A stretch of DNA of 64,000 nucleotides, from the NCBI GenBank assembly GCA_050747245.1, contig JBOGNO010000005.1, positions 124,001 through 188,000 on the forward strand. The letters are read 5' to 3'. Of this stretch, positions 27,872 through 35,405 are shown piece after piece. This DNA is from JBOGNO01 sp050747245. Lineage in GTDB: Bacteria; Acidobacteriota; Terriglobia; Acidiferrales; UBA7541. The notes below the pieces were generated by a model. That model was not told where the DNA came from. It was given only the letters and a program-made list of their open reading frames with translations, and did no database searches. Position numbers and translations under genes: made by a program. Within the stretch, counting starts at the first letter, position 1, and every line of letters begins with the position of its first letter.

Positions 27872-28510
27872 ATGATGGCCTGTAATGCATTTCTGGAATT
27901 TCTCGAGCCGTGGATGGAGGGAGAACGCCGGCCGGATGCCGCTGCGCACCTCGCTTCCTGCGATCGCTGCCGTTCGCTCGTCGCCGACCTCGCGGCAATT
28001 CGCTCCTCGGGCCTCGCCCTTGGGAATGAAATCATTGAACCTCCCGATCGCATTTGGGCTTCGCTGCGCGCCCAGCTTCAGGAAGAGCGATTGATTCACC
28101 CGCACGGCTGGCGCGCTTGGCTGCGGGAGTTCTCGCCTGCGTTTCCCACTCCGGCTCTCGTCGGCGTGTACGCCGCGGTTTTGCTGATCGCCGGATTCCT
28201 CGCCGCTTCGCAGCAGAGTCGTCTGAACGAAGCCTTTTGGCGCAGTGGCACGCAGTCGAATGTGGCCTCGCTCGATTCGCGATTGCAGAGCGTCTCCTTG
28301 AGCGTCCAGCCTTCGGCCGTCGCCGACCCCGATGTTGCCAGGTCGCTCCGCAAAAGCCTCGTGCAGGTTGACAACTACATCGCTCTGTGTAAGAAAAGTG
28401 TGGAAAGCGAGCCGCAGAGCGAGATGGCCCGCGATTTTCTCTTTGATGCCTATCAGCAGAAAGCTCAGCTTCTGGCTTCTATGTCAGAGCACGGAGTCAT
28501 GACTCAATGA
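27872..28510 (+). CDS. Membrane-anchored zinc-finger anti-sigma factor (module 1)
   Basis: This 212-residue protein has an N-terminal ZAS finger (HLASCDRC, H-x3-C-x2-C, with an earlier Cys at position 4), a single membrane helix (~residues 94-112, VGVYAAVLLIAGFLA) and a periplasmic helical C-terminus. It should hold the ECF factor encoded 31 bp upstream and release it on an envelope signal. Its stop overlaps the ATG of the DUF4097 gene (ATGA at 28507). Confidence 0.85.
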   Translation: MMACNAFLEFLEPWMEGERRPDAAAHLASCDRCRSLVADLAAIRSSGLALGNEIIEPPDRIWASLRAQLQEERLIHPHGWRAWLREFSPAFPTPALVGVYAAVLLIAGFLAASQQSRLNEAFWRSGTQSNVASLDSRLQSVSLSVQPSAVADPDVARSLRKSLVQVDNYIALCKKSVESEPQSEMARDFLFDAYQQKAQLLASMSEHGVMTQ

Positions 28511-29388
28511 AAGCCCAGCCCCATCCCCAAGCCCGGTCTCTTGTTCCTTTGGCAGTTATGCTCGCCGTCTGCATTGTTTTTTTCGGCGCAGCCGGCGCGT
28601 TGCAGGCGCACACGATCGATAAACATTTTCCGGTGCAGCCGCATCCGGTGATCAGCGTTCACAATCTCCGCGGCACTATTGTCGTGAAGGCCTGGGACAA
28701 GCCCGAAGTCTACGTCACTGCCAATCATCCCAGCCCCAAAGTGGAAGTGGAAGCCGAGCAAAACGCCAATCGCATCGAGCTCACCACGCATATCCTTTCC
28801 GAAGACACCGCGCCGGAAGAGCTGCAGGCCGACTACGAAGTGATGGTCCCCGAAGAAACCGAACTGCAAATCCACGATGACTCCGGCCTGGTGACCATCG
28901 TCCGCGTCATCGGCGATCTCACCGTGGAGACCATCGGCGCCGGCATCAGCATCGTGGACACCGGCGGCTCGCTCACCGTGCGCACCGTGGATGGCGCTTT
29001 CGATTGCCTCCGCTGCGGCGGAAGGATTGAAATTTTCTCCATTGGCGGCGATATGAAGCTGCTGGAAAATCGCAGCTCCGCCGTGTACCTGCAGACCACC
29101 AGCGGAAGCATTTTGTTCGACGGCGATTTCCTCACCAACGGCACTTACACGCTGAAGAACGCCACCGGCAATACCGACGTGCGCTTCCTGCCCAGCGATT
29201 CCATCGATCTCACCGCCATTTCGCTGCAGGGCAAAGTCAACAGCGAGTTTAATCTGACTCCCCCGGCGCATCCGACGCACAACGCGCCGCGCCGCGCCAG
29301 CAGCCTTTTCGGAAAGGTCAACTCCGGCATGGCCCGAGTCGAACTCACCTCCTTGAGTGGTACAATCAATATCCGTAAGCGTGAATAA
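28507..29388 (+). CDS. Exported DUF4097-like beta-helix protein (module 1)
   Basis: This 293-residue protein has a signal peptide ending near LQA-H. A repetitive beta pattern follows (VISVHNLRGTIVVKAWD, TVETIGAGISIVDTGGSLTVRTVDG, LQTTSGSILFDGDF). The ladder of G-x-(V/I)-x-(V/I) turns is typical of the DUF4097 beta-helix family, of unknown function but regularly found with ECF sigma and anti-sigma genes. It is translationally coupled to the anti-sigma gene, so it may be the sensor or a target of the envelope response. Confidence 0.8.
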   Translation: MKAQPHPQARSLVPLAVMLAVCIVFFGAAGALQAHTIDKHFPVQPHPVISVHNLRGTIVVKAWDKPEVYVTANHPSPKVEVEAEQNANRIELTTHILSEDTAPEELQADYEVMVPEETELQIHDDSGLVTIVRVIGDLTVETIGAGISIVDTGGSLTVRTVDGAFDCLRCGGRIEIFSIGGDMKLLENRSSAVYLQTTSGSILFDGDFLTNGTYTLKNATGNTDVRFLPSDSIDLTAISLQGKVNSEFNLTPPAHPTHNAPRRASSLFGKVNSGMARVELTSLSGTINIRKRE

Positions 29389-29400
29389 ACTCTCAGTTCC

Positions 29401-29976
29401 GTGGCTCTGGCTCATTTGAATCGCGCAGACCCGCCCGTCGTGAAGCGTCTGTACCGCCTCATTGCGCTGACCGGTTTCATGGGTTGCGGCAAATCCACCG
29501 TCGCGCGGCTGCTGGCGCGGCAGATTGCCTGGCACTATGCCGATCTCGACCGCCACATCACCGAGCACGCGCACATGACCATCCCGGAAATTTTCGCGCA
29601 TCGCGGCGAAGCCGGCTTCCGCGAAGTCGAGCACCAGGAGCTTCGCCGCATTCTCGGCGAGGCCGCCGCGTTCGATAAGCCCATGATCATCTCGCTCGGA
29701 GGCGGCACCACCTCGCAGCCGCGCAATCTCGCTCTGCTCCGCGAAGCCGCCTGCCCCATCGTCTATCTCCACTGCCCGGTCGAAGAATTGTTGCGCCGCT
29801 GCTCGCGCATCACCAATCGCCCGCTTTTCCGCGATGAAGCGAGTTTCCGCAAGCTGCACGCGGAGCGCCTGCCCTCCTATGAGCTGGCCGATTTTCGCGT
29901 GAATAGTTCCATCGAGCCTCTTGGCGTCGTCCAGCAAATTCTAAATCTCGGAATTTTGGAGGGAGTGCCGGTATGA
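29401..29976 (+). CDS. aroK: Shikimate kinase
   Basis: This 191-residue P-loop kinase has Walker A GFMGCGKST, the shikimate-binding DLDRHI and GGGTTS motifs, a lid Arg in NRPLF and an adenine-binding end (YELADF). It phosphorylates the 3-OH of shikimate in aromatic amino-acid synthesis. The start is GTG 29401 with 18 residues before the core; no good ribosome site is seen, so coupling to the DUF4097 gene 12 bp upstream is possible. Its stop overlaps the next ATG. Confidence 0.92.
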   Translation: MALAHLNRADPPVVKRLYRLIALTGFMGCGKSTVARLLARQIAWHYADLDRHITEHAHMTIPEIFAHRGEAGFREVEHQELRRILGEAAAFDKPMIISLGGGTTSQPRNLALLREAACPIVYLHCPVEELLRRCSRITNRPLFRDEASFRKLHAERLPSYELADFRVNSSIEPLGVVQQILNLGILEGVPV

Positions 29977-30824
29977 ATCTTCCGCGCGTTTCAGCAGTTC
30001 GTTCCGCCCGAATTATTTTCTGCGTCGGGTGCCCCATCGTTCGTACGGCGTTGCGGACGAAGCGTGGGGAATTTGACTCGCTTCACGATCTCGCTGGAAT
30101 TTTTCCTCGCGAGCGATCAATCGTTCGCAGGGCCGGCAAAATAATTCTTTGCCTCGTAGCTCTCTGCGCCGCGGCGTTTCTCTCCACCGCCAGCGCCCGC
30201 GCGCAATCCGCTCCCCTCGTCGCCGAAAAAGGCAAATTCCACATCCTTCTCGGCGGCCAGGAACTCGGTAAAGAAGATTTCGAAATCTCGCGCGACGGAG
30301 ATTTCTGGGTCGCGCGCGGAGAGACCACCGTCCCCGACGAAAACGGCCAGGCCATCAAAGTCAAAGGCACGCTGCGCCTGAAAGCCGATGGCTCTCCCGC
30401 GCACTACGAATGGTCCACGCACGGCCCCAAGAACGCTTCCTCGACCGTGGAATTCGAAGGCCAGACCGTCAACGTGCAATTGAATGTCGAAGGCGCCTCG
30501 AGACCCGTGGTCAACAAATTCGTCTTCAACGCCGGCGCCATCGTGGTCCTCGACAATAATATGTTCAACCAGTACGCCATCCTCGCGCGCCTCTACGACT
30601 GGACGAAAAAAGGCTCGCAAACTTTCTCCGTGCTCATTCCCCAGGAAATGACTCCCGGCTCCATCACCGTCGAATCCCTCGGCCCGCAGATGTCCGGCAA
30701 CGACAAGCTCGAAACGCTGCGCGTCAAGACCGAAGACGCCGAAATCTTTCTCTACGTGGACGATTCCCACCGCCTTGTGAAGATCTCCGTCCCCAGCTCC
30801 AACGCCGAAGTCACCCGCGAATAA
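29973..30824 (+). CDS. Exported protein of unknown function, with REP-derived N-terminal extension
   Basis: This 283-residue frame starts at an ATG overlapping the aroK stop (ATGA). The first ~50 residues do not look like protein, and part of them (30027-30069) is a REP element read in frame. A normal signal peptide begins only near residue 50 (RRAGKIILCLVALCAAAFL…ARA-Q). The mature part is beta-rich (GKFHILLGGQELGKEDFEISRDG…) and resembles DUF6134-type proteins, but I cannot name it. The REP seems to have landed between the original start and the signal peptide. No good start codon lies close to the signal peptide, so expression may be impaired. Confidence 0.65.
   Translation: MNLPRVSAVRSARIIFCVGCPIVRTALRTKRGEFDSLHDLAGIFPRERSIVRRAGKIILCLVALCAAAFLSTASARAQSAPLVAEKGKFHILLGGQELGKEDFEISRDGDFWVARGETTVPDENGQAIKVKGTLRLKADGSPAHYEWSTHGPKNASSTVEFEGQTVNVQLNVEGASRPVVNKFVFNAGAIVVLDNNMFNQYAILARLYDWTKKGSQTFSVLIPQEMTPGSITVESLGPQMSGNDKLETLRVKTEDAEIFLYVDDSHRLVKISVPSSNAEVTRE
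30027..30069. repeat. REP element 1 (degenerate), inside the coding frame
   Basis: GGGTGCCCCATCGTTCG…CGAAGCGTGGGG is a degenerate version of the REP hairpins at 31567-31826 and 32411-32443. Confidence 0.7.
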
Positions 30825-30998
30825 CCCGCGCCTCACCCAACTAACCGGCCGCGCGCCCCTCGGCGCGGCCCCAAACCATTGCAATCAGATTTTCCAGAAG
30901 GCGCCCCTCTTTGAAGTTTCGGGAGGACTATACGAGAGTATAATTCCCGCTTAGAGGCTTGCGAATATCCGTCCATCCGCTTCACGGAGAGAAGACCA

Positions 30999-31517
30999 AT
31001 GAAAAAACGTGAAGGTATTTTTCTTCCAGCGGCCTTCTTGGTTCTGGGCTTCTATTGCACTGCTCTTCCCCAAATCACCCCGAAGCAGAACACTCCCAAA
31101 GAGGTAAGTCAGCCTCACCCGGCAGGTTCGCCAATCGCTGTTGCGACGCAGCGGATTTCGAGGAACAGGCAGACAATTGAGATTTCCCAAGGAAGACAGA
31201 GTGTGCCGCTTGGCTACTGCACAGAGATGCTGATCGTCACCATGACCGGCGAAAGAGCTCATCCTGAGAAATTATTCGGAGAAACAGTTGCGGTTGCCCG
31301 GCAATCAAATCAACAAGACAGGTGGAATGTGTTCATGGGAGGCGTCGCAGGCACCGGTGGCATCAAGGCATATCCGATGTCAAGCGCCGCCCTGGTTGAT
31401 AATGTCTTCCAGGTTAAAAACGTGCTCTCCTCAACTACGAGAAACCCGGTTGACCTGAAAATAGACGGCCAGATTCACCGGCTTCGCCCCGGCCAGCTCC
31501 TGCTCCTCCTCCGCTAA
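30999..31517 (+). CDS. Exported protein of unknown function
   Basis: This 172-residue protein has a signal peptide (KKREGIFLPAAFLVLGFYCTALP). The mature part is mixed: a Pro/Thr-rich stretch, then SVPLGYCTEMLIVTMTG, a Gly-rich turn (MGGVAGTGGIKAYP) and a closing beta part (VDLKIDGQIHRLRPGQLLLLLR). I do not recognise the family. TATAAT at 30939-30944 may be its -10 box, with a poorly spaced TTGAAG upstream. It is flanked by REP elements on both sides. Confidence 0.65.
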   Translation: MKKREGIFLPAAFLVLGFYCTALPQITPKQNTPKEVSQPHPAGSPIAVATQRISRNRQTIEISQGRQSVPLGYCTEMLIVTMTGERAHPEKLFGETVAVARQSNQQDRWNVFMGGVAGTGGIKAYPMSSAALVDNVFQVKNVLSSTTRNPVDLKIDGQIHRLRPGQLLLLLR

Positions 31518-31566
31518 GCCCGCTGGATGAGCTAGTCAGTCGCCAGGAATTTCCCGGTTCCCCTCG

Positions 31567-31633
31567 GGGTGCCCCATCCTTCGCGCCGCGCGGTGTTTGC
31601 ATCCCAGACGCTTCTGCGGGACGAAGGGTCGGG
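31567..31633 (+). repeat. REP element 2 (interrupted)
   Basis: GGGTGCCCCATCCTTCGC is followed, after about 40 bp of other sequence in the loop, by GAAGGGTCGGGC. The arms match the other REP copies. Confidence 0.75.
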
Positions 31634-31675
31634 CCTTTGCCTCTCCACCCCCGCGCAGTCGGTGTTCAGGTCTTT

Positions 31676-31709
31676 GGGTGCCCCATCCTTCGCGCAGCGA
31701 AGGGTGGGG
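31676..31709 (+). repeat. REP element 3
   Basis: GGGTGCCCCATCCTTCGC-GC-AGCGAAGGGTGGGG forms a near-perfect hairpin with a GC loop. It is identical in its arms to REP 4. Confidence 0.85.
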
Positions 31710-31792
31710 TCTTTGATTTTTGACTTTTGACGCTTTACGTCCGTGCAAACATTCGCGTCAGAAATCTCACGTGGAACAATTCCTAGCAAGCC

Positions 31793-31826
31793 GGGTGCCC
31801 CATCCTTCGCGGAGCGAAGGGTGGGG
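31793..31826 (+). repeat. REP element 4
   Basis: GGGTGCCCCATCCTTCGC-GG-AGCGAAGGGTGGGG lies 44 bp from the 3' end of the RAYT gene, in the same orientation as REP 3. Confidence 0.85.
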
Positions 31827-31869
31827 ATTTTGACTCTCGACGTCCGTGGACAAAGTCGGAGCAGAAAGT

Positions 31870-32394
31870 TCATACAGGATCAATGCGAATCAATCCGACA
31901 TCTCCACTCTCGTAAAAAGAATACGAGCTCCACGCCCAATCTTTCGGAGAAGTCACAAGCCCGCGTTTCACCGGATTCATGTGCATGTATTCGAGCTTCT
32001 CGGTCTTCTTCTTTTGACTCCACACGTTCAAATCATAGAATCGCCGATGCCAGAACTGCGGCAGAATGTCCTTCGAGCGATCCAGATGTCGGCCGCATTC
32101 CGGTTCTCTGTTGCGCTCGACGCGGCGCAGTTCTAGCGACACCCGCTGTTTCAAAACCTGAAGTACGGACGAAGGCGTTCCCACGGGCGGCTCGGTGATT
32201 AATAGATGGAAATGCTCGGGCATCACCACGTAACCAACCAGAGCGAATCCCCGCTTGTCACGCACTTTACGAAGAACTTCCACGAAAGTATTTCTTGCGC
32301 GCGCAGAGCCGAGCAGCGGCAAGCGACGGTAGCAACTGCAGGTTATGAAATGCAGTTCGTCCTTGCCGTAATATCGTTTGAGATTCTTCGGCAT
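31870..32394 (-). CDS. REP-associated tyrosine transposase (RAYT, TnpA_REP / Y1 family)
   Basis: This 174-residue HUH-type transposase has the metal-binding HFHLLI motif, an early HFITCSCYRR strand and the family ending EYMHMNPVKRGLV…DWAWSSYSFY. The catalytic Tyr is expected in the C-terminal helix (YMHMNP). RAYTs are single-copy enzymes that mobilise REP hairpins through single-strand steps. REP elements flank it on both sides (31793 direct, 32411 inverted). The ATG at 32394 is chosen because the longer frame (to 32457) simply translates REP 5. Confidence 0.93.
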   Translation of the reverse strand: MPKNLKRYYGKDELHFITCSCYRRLPLLGSARARNTFVEVLRKVRDKRGFALVGYVVMPEHFHLLITEPPVGTPSSVLQVLKQRVSLELRRVERNREPECGRHLDRSKDILPQFWHRRFYDLNVWSQKKKTEKLEYMHMNPVKRGLVTSPKDWAWSSYSFYESGDVGLIRIDPV

Positions 32395-32410
32395 ACGACT
32401 CTGCGTAAAT

Positions 32411-32443
32411 CCCCACCCTCGCCGCAGCGAGGATGGGGCACCC
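32411..32443 (-). repeat. REP element 5 (inverted)
   Basis: On the minus strand this reads GGGTGCCCCATCCTCGC-TGC-GGCGAGGGTGGGG, 17 bp upstream of the RAYT start. Together with REP 4 it forms an inverted pair around the transposase gene. Confidence 0.85.
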
Positions 32444-32559
32444 AGGTCTCGCCGCATCTTACTCCGAGATTGATTACGTCACTGGTATAATCTGGACGAT
32501 CGGAAATGCTCGGACTGCTCGCAAAAACGCTTCACCTGCCAAATCACACCCGACCCTAA

Positions 32560-33345
32560 ATGTCAGAACTCCGACTGATCCTCGAATATATTGGTACTTG
32601 GTTCCAGAAAGGAATCCTCATCAAGAGGCTGAGAGCCAGAGAAGTGACCGGCCCAGACGCTTGGAAACGTGCGCTTTCCTCATTCTCTGTCGGATCATTC
32701 ATCGCCGCCCTCATTAATAGTCTGGTGGTTTTGCTCTTCCAAAAGCAGCATTCATTCGTCGACGTTCTCGGTTTCCCGGTGCTGATTGTCACGGTGTTAC
32801 TCGCCTCCGGATCCTTTCTCGGCTTGCTTATCATCCTCCTGAAGGTGTTCCAACTAAGACTGAAGCTTGCTGTGGTGGCCTCCTCAACTTGGTATGTCTT
32901 GTCCGGAGCCATCCCGATTCTCTCCCTCTTGCTGCACGAGCAAATGAGCGAAGCGATCCGTCTTTTCATCAAGTTCCAGGATCCCTCTCTCCCCTATTTG
33001 GCATCCGCCACTCAACGGCTGCTGAATCCGGAACAGGTAAGCATCAGCGTAGTCAGACGCACGTGGATATTCGTCGCCCTAGAGCTAGCGACTGGGATCT
33101 GGTACATCATCTGGAGCTTAGGGCGACTCTTGGTTGAAAGCGCGACCGGCAGAGGAAAAATTGTTAAGGTAGCACTCTCGCTCGCAATTGCTCTCGTGCT
33201 GAATGACCTTTTTTCAGAGAGTATGCGGGGCGATTGTTCTGGCAAATTCTCGGGTGGCTGTTCTCATGAGAGGTGTAATGCGCTTGTCATCGGCCCAAAG
33301 TCGCGCGATCGCCATCCTCATGGTCTTCTGCCTCATGCCCATTGA
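32560..33345 (+). CDS. Polytopic membrane protein of unknown function
   Basis: This 261-residue protein has five or six hydrophobic segments (around residues 46-62, 70-95, 100-125, 168-190 and 200-220). The layout (charged N-terminus, LINSLVVLLF, VLIVTVLLASGSFLGLLIILL) recalls Yip1-type proteins, without certainty. The last ~40 residues are Cys/Gly/His-rich, overlap the start of the next gene in another frame and may be a frameshift product. It is likely co-transcribed with that gene. Confidence 0.6.
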   Translation: MSELRLILEYIGTWFQKGILIKRLRAREVTGPDAWKRALSSFSVGSFIAALINSLVVLLFQKQHSFVDVLGFPVLIVTVLLASGSFLGLLIILLKVFQLRLKLAVVASSTWYVLSGAIPILSLLLHEQMSEAIRLFIKFQDPSLPYLASATQRLLNPEQVSISVVRRTWIFVALELATGIWYIIWSLGRLLVESATGRGKIVKVALSLAIALVLNDLFSESMRGDCSGKFSGGCSHERCNALVIGPKSRDRHPHGLLPHAH

Positions 33346-33802
33346 TTCGCATGCCCAATTCCAGCCGTCGGTCAACTTGGAGCCCGCGACAGTACTCACA
33401 GACTCGAAAGGGAACCCCAAGGCAATTCACTTGGAATTCAAGATTACTACCCAAGATGTAGTAGATCGAGCCAAGCTCTCCCTGCGAAAGTTCGGCACAC
33501 TAAAATACGAGGAATCAAAACTCAGACTGAGCCCTGACCTGCTCTACGAAGCGTTTGTCCCTTACACGGGCAAGATTGAATACTTTTTGACCATCACGCC
33601 TGAGAGAGGTACTGCCTTCACGTTTGGATCAAGCGCGAACCCGCACACGCTTTCCGCCGAGGATCTGTCGCGCGTGAAAGATGACCGTCATCCGAAATAC
33701 ACGAAAGTGAGCGTAATTGTCGGTATAATCGTAGCTGGGCTGGGCATTTTTGGAATTGGAGCGGTCTTAAGAGGGAAAAAGAATAAACGCTCACCAAAAT
33801 AA
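33278..33802 (+). CDS. Exported protein with C-terminal membrane anchor, unknown function
   Basis: This 174-residue protein starts at ATG 33278, with GAGAGG five bases upstream. A signal peptide (SRAIAILMVFCLMPIDSHA-Q) is followed by a beta-rich domain (LEPATVLTDSKGNPKAIHLEFKITT…KIEYFLTITPERG) and a C-terminal helix (VSVIVGIIVAGLGIFGIGAVL) with a Lys/Arg end. It is thus held in the inner membrane with its domain in the periplasm. It overlaps the preceding membrane-protein gene by 68 bp. The family is unknown to me. Confidence 0.6.
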   Translation: MRLSSAQSRAIAILMVFCLMPIDSHAQFQPSVNLEPATVLTDSKGNPKAIHLEFKITTQDVVDRAKLSLRKFGTLKYEESKLRLSPDLLYEAFVPYTGKIEYFLTITPERGTAFTFGSSANPHTLSAEDLSRVKDDRHPKYTKVSVIVGIIVAGLGIFGIGAVLRGKKNKRSPK

Positions 33803-33915
33803 GTATCGCCTGAATAAATGAGTTTCCAATGAGCTTTCTGAGTACTATCCCTTTACTTTTCATTTGAGGTATGCTATTCTTTGTTTTGCGACTCGGGAGA
33901 CCGAAGTCGTCCGAG

Positions 33916-33942
33916 GGCGGAACCCGCCGAGGCGGGTCCGCC
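33916..33942. terminator. GC-rich hairpin after the gene at 33278
   Basis: GGCGGAACCCGCC-GA-GGCGGGTCCGCC is a 12-bp stem with one bulged base, followed on the plus strand by TTTCGCAC. It could terminate the plus-strand gene pair, or be a mobile hairpin at the edge of the repeat array that begins at 33970. Confidence 0.45.
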
Positions 33943-33969
33943 TTTCGCACTTTAAGCAGAGGAGGCCAT

Positions 33970-34196
33970 TTCTAATCGGGACACCCTCACGAATAGAAAC
34001 GCATGCAACTCTCTGAAAACAAACGAGGGGAGGTACTTCTAATCGGGACAAATAAACAGTTCTCGACAACTGGAATTCAACTAGTCCCAAATCGGGAAAC
34101 GGTCCCCCAACAACTTTCTAATCGAGACACTGTCAGAAACAAGATCTCGCCTAAATCATTGAAAACAAAGGGTCGAGCTCAATTCTAATCGAGACA
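33970..34196 (-). repeat. CRISPR-like 67-bp-period repeat array, copy B
   Basis: Cores TTCTAATCGRGACA (plus strand) start at 33970, 34037, 34116 and 34183, giving intervals of 67, 79 and 67 bp. In the two 67-bp units a second conserved block, TGAAAACAAA, lies about 13 bp before the core, so the repeat is about 39 bp and the spacer about 28 bp. The middle of the repeat varies between units, unlike a young CRISPR array. The array starts about 40 bp after the stop of the CPBP-like gene, the same neighbour and the same order as at 1091-1590 in inverted orientation. No cas genes or leader are recognised. Confidence 0.8.
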
Positions 34197-34238
34197 CAAA
34201 TGCGAATTAGGAACCAGCGCAGGGGTCAAGGAAGCGGG

Positions 34239-35258
34239 CTAGCGGAGGCCGAAAATCTTTACGAAAATCGGCGTATCGCCGGAGACGTGCGGCCAGAAAA
34301 CGTGGAAGCCCCAGAGATGCACCCAAGCGTTGCCAGTGCGCAAGGTGAGATAGCCCTTGACCATTCCCGGGCCGCCGAAAAACAGGACGATGCAAACGAC
34401 GGAAAGGGCCGCATGGGCGGGCGAGTCGTAGCGCGTCCAATATTCGGCGAGATGCAGCGAAGCGTAAGTGAGGCCGCTCAGAACGCAAGCGGCCGCAGGG
34501 GAGCCGGTGAGCCGGAAGTAGCGCGGCACCAAAATGCAGGTGAGAAAAATCATGATGGGCAGGGCCGTGCCGAAAAATGAAAGCACGAATGCAAGCGCGG
34601 CTCCCGCGGCAAGCTGGTGTGCATTAAGCCGCCAAATCGCGGCGCCCGGCAAGTCTACGGCCAACCCGATTGCAAGGATGATCGCGACGAGCAGCGTATC
34701 GTTTAGCAGGTTCGAGGATTTCAGGCAAAGCTGCTCCGCGGAATATCCGCGGCGGCGGAAAAACCAGTACGGCAGAAGGCCGTAGAAAACGAAATTGTAG
34801 AGCGACCAGCAAATGGCTTCGCGCGGCGTGACAGTATCGGAGAGGCCGAACATGCTTCCCGCAAGATGCAATCCGATGCCGTGCGTGCCGACAGCGTGGC
34901 CAACGAACTGTCCGGCAATCAGCACGGCGGCTCCATACGCGAGCAGGCCGAGCGTTTCGCGCATGGCCATGCCGGGATTGGGAGCGCGTCCGGCGATGTT
35001 GAGTTTGCGGCGGCGCGTCACGAGACCCGTCACGACAATGAAGATGAAAGAAATTGCCGGGCCGAGGATGAAGCTCCCCACGCGCACGGCGTAGGGCGCT
35101 TTGGGCATCACCTGGTCGAAGGGAAAGACTCCCTGCGCGAGAAAAGGAATCGCCACGGAGAACAGAATCCACACGGCGATGCCCAGCAGCACGACGGGCT
35201 GGCGCAACGCGGCTATGAACCAGTTGCGCGGGGCGGGCGAGGCCGCGGTGGCGTTCAT
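34239..35258 (-). CDS. CPBP-like (CAAX protease/Abi family) integral membrane protein
   Basis: This 339-residue polytopic protein has about eight hydrophobic segments. The C-terminal half has the spacing of the CPBP (Abi) family, with FxxxH-like LTYASLHLAEYW and a late His in FHVFWPHV. The catalytic EExxxR motif is not found where expected (GTALPIMIFLTCILVPRYF), so protease activity is doubtful. The start follows AGGAGGAG. A fragment of this gene is duplicated, inverted and dead at 1091-1285. Both are joined to the 67-bp array, so the gene and the array have moved together. Confidence 0.72.
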   Translation of the reverse strand: MNATAASPAPRNWFIAALRQPVVLLGIAVWILFSVAIPFLAQGVFPFDQVMPKAPYAVRVGSFILGPAISFIFIVVTGLVTRRRKLNIAGRAPNPGMAMRETLGLLAYGAAVLIAGQFVGHAVGTHGIGLHLAGSMFGLSDTVTPREAICWSLYNFVFYGLLPYWFFRRRGYSAEQLCLKSSNLLNDTLLVAIILAIGLAVDLPGAAIWRLNAHQLAAGAALAFVLSFFGTALPIMIFLTCILVPRYFRLTGSPAAACVLSGLTYASLHLAEYWTRYDSPAHAALSVVCIVLFFGGPGMVKGYLTLRTGNAWVHLWGFHVFWPHVSGDTPIFVKIFGLR

Positions 35259-35349
35259 TATTCTCCTCCTGCGCGCAGGCGCCGGGACTTCGGATTTCGA
35301 GTTGCGGGATTATACAGGAGGGTCACAAAAAAAAGCGAAAGGGCGAGGC

Positions 35350-35382
35350 AAAAAACAAGGCCCGGAAAAAATCCGGGCCTTG
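35350..35382 (-). terminator. Rho-independent terminator of sigma module 2
   Basis: AAGGCCCGGA pairs with TCCGGGCCTT around a 5-base A/T loop. On the minus strand the stem is followed by GTTTTTT. It lies about 25 bp after the PDZ gene. Confidence 0.9.
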
Positions 35383-35405
35383 GGTGAGATGAGTTACGGA
35401 AACGG

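Noticed and set aside
28504..29937. 477-codon minus-strand frame opposite DUF4097 and aroK
   Set aside because: It is antisense to two well-supported genes, and its Gly/His/Ala-rich translation lacks domain patterns.
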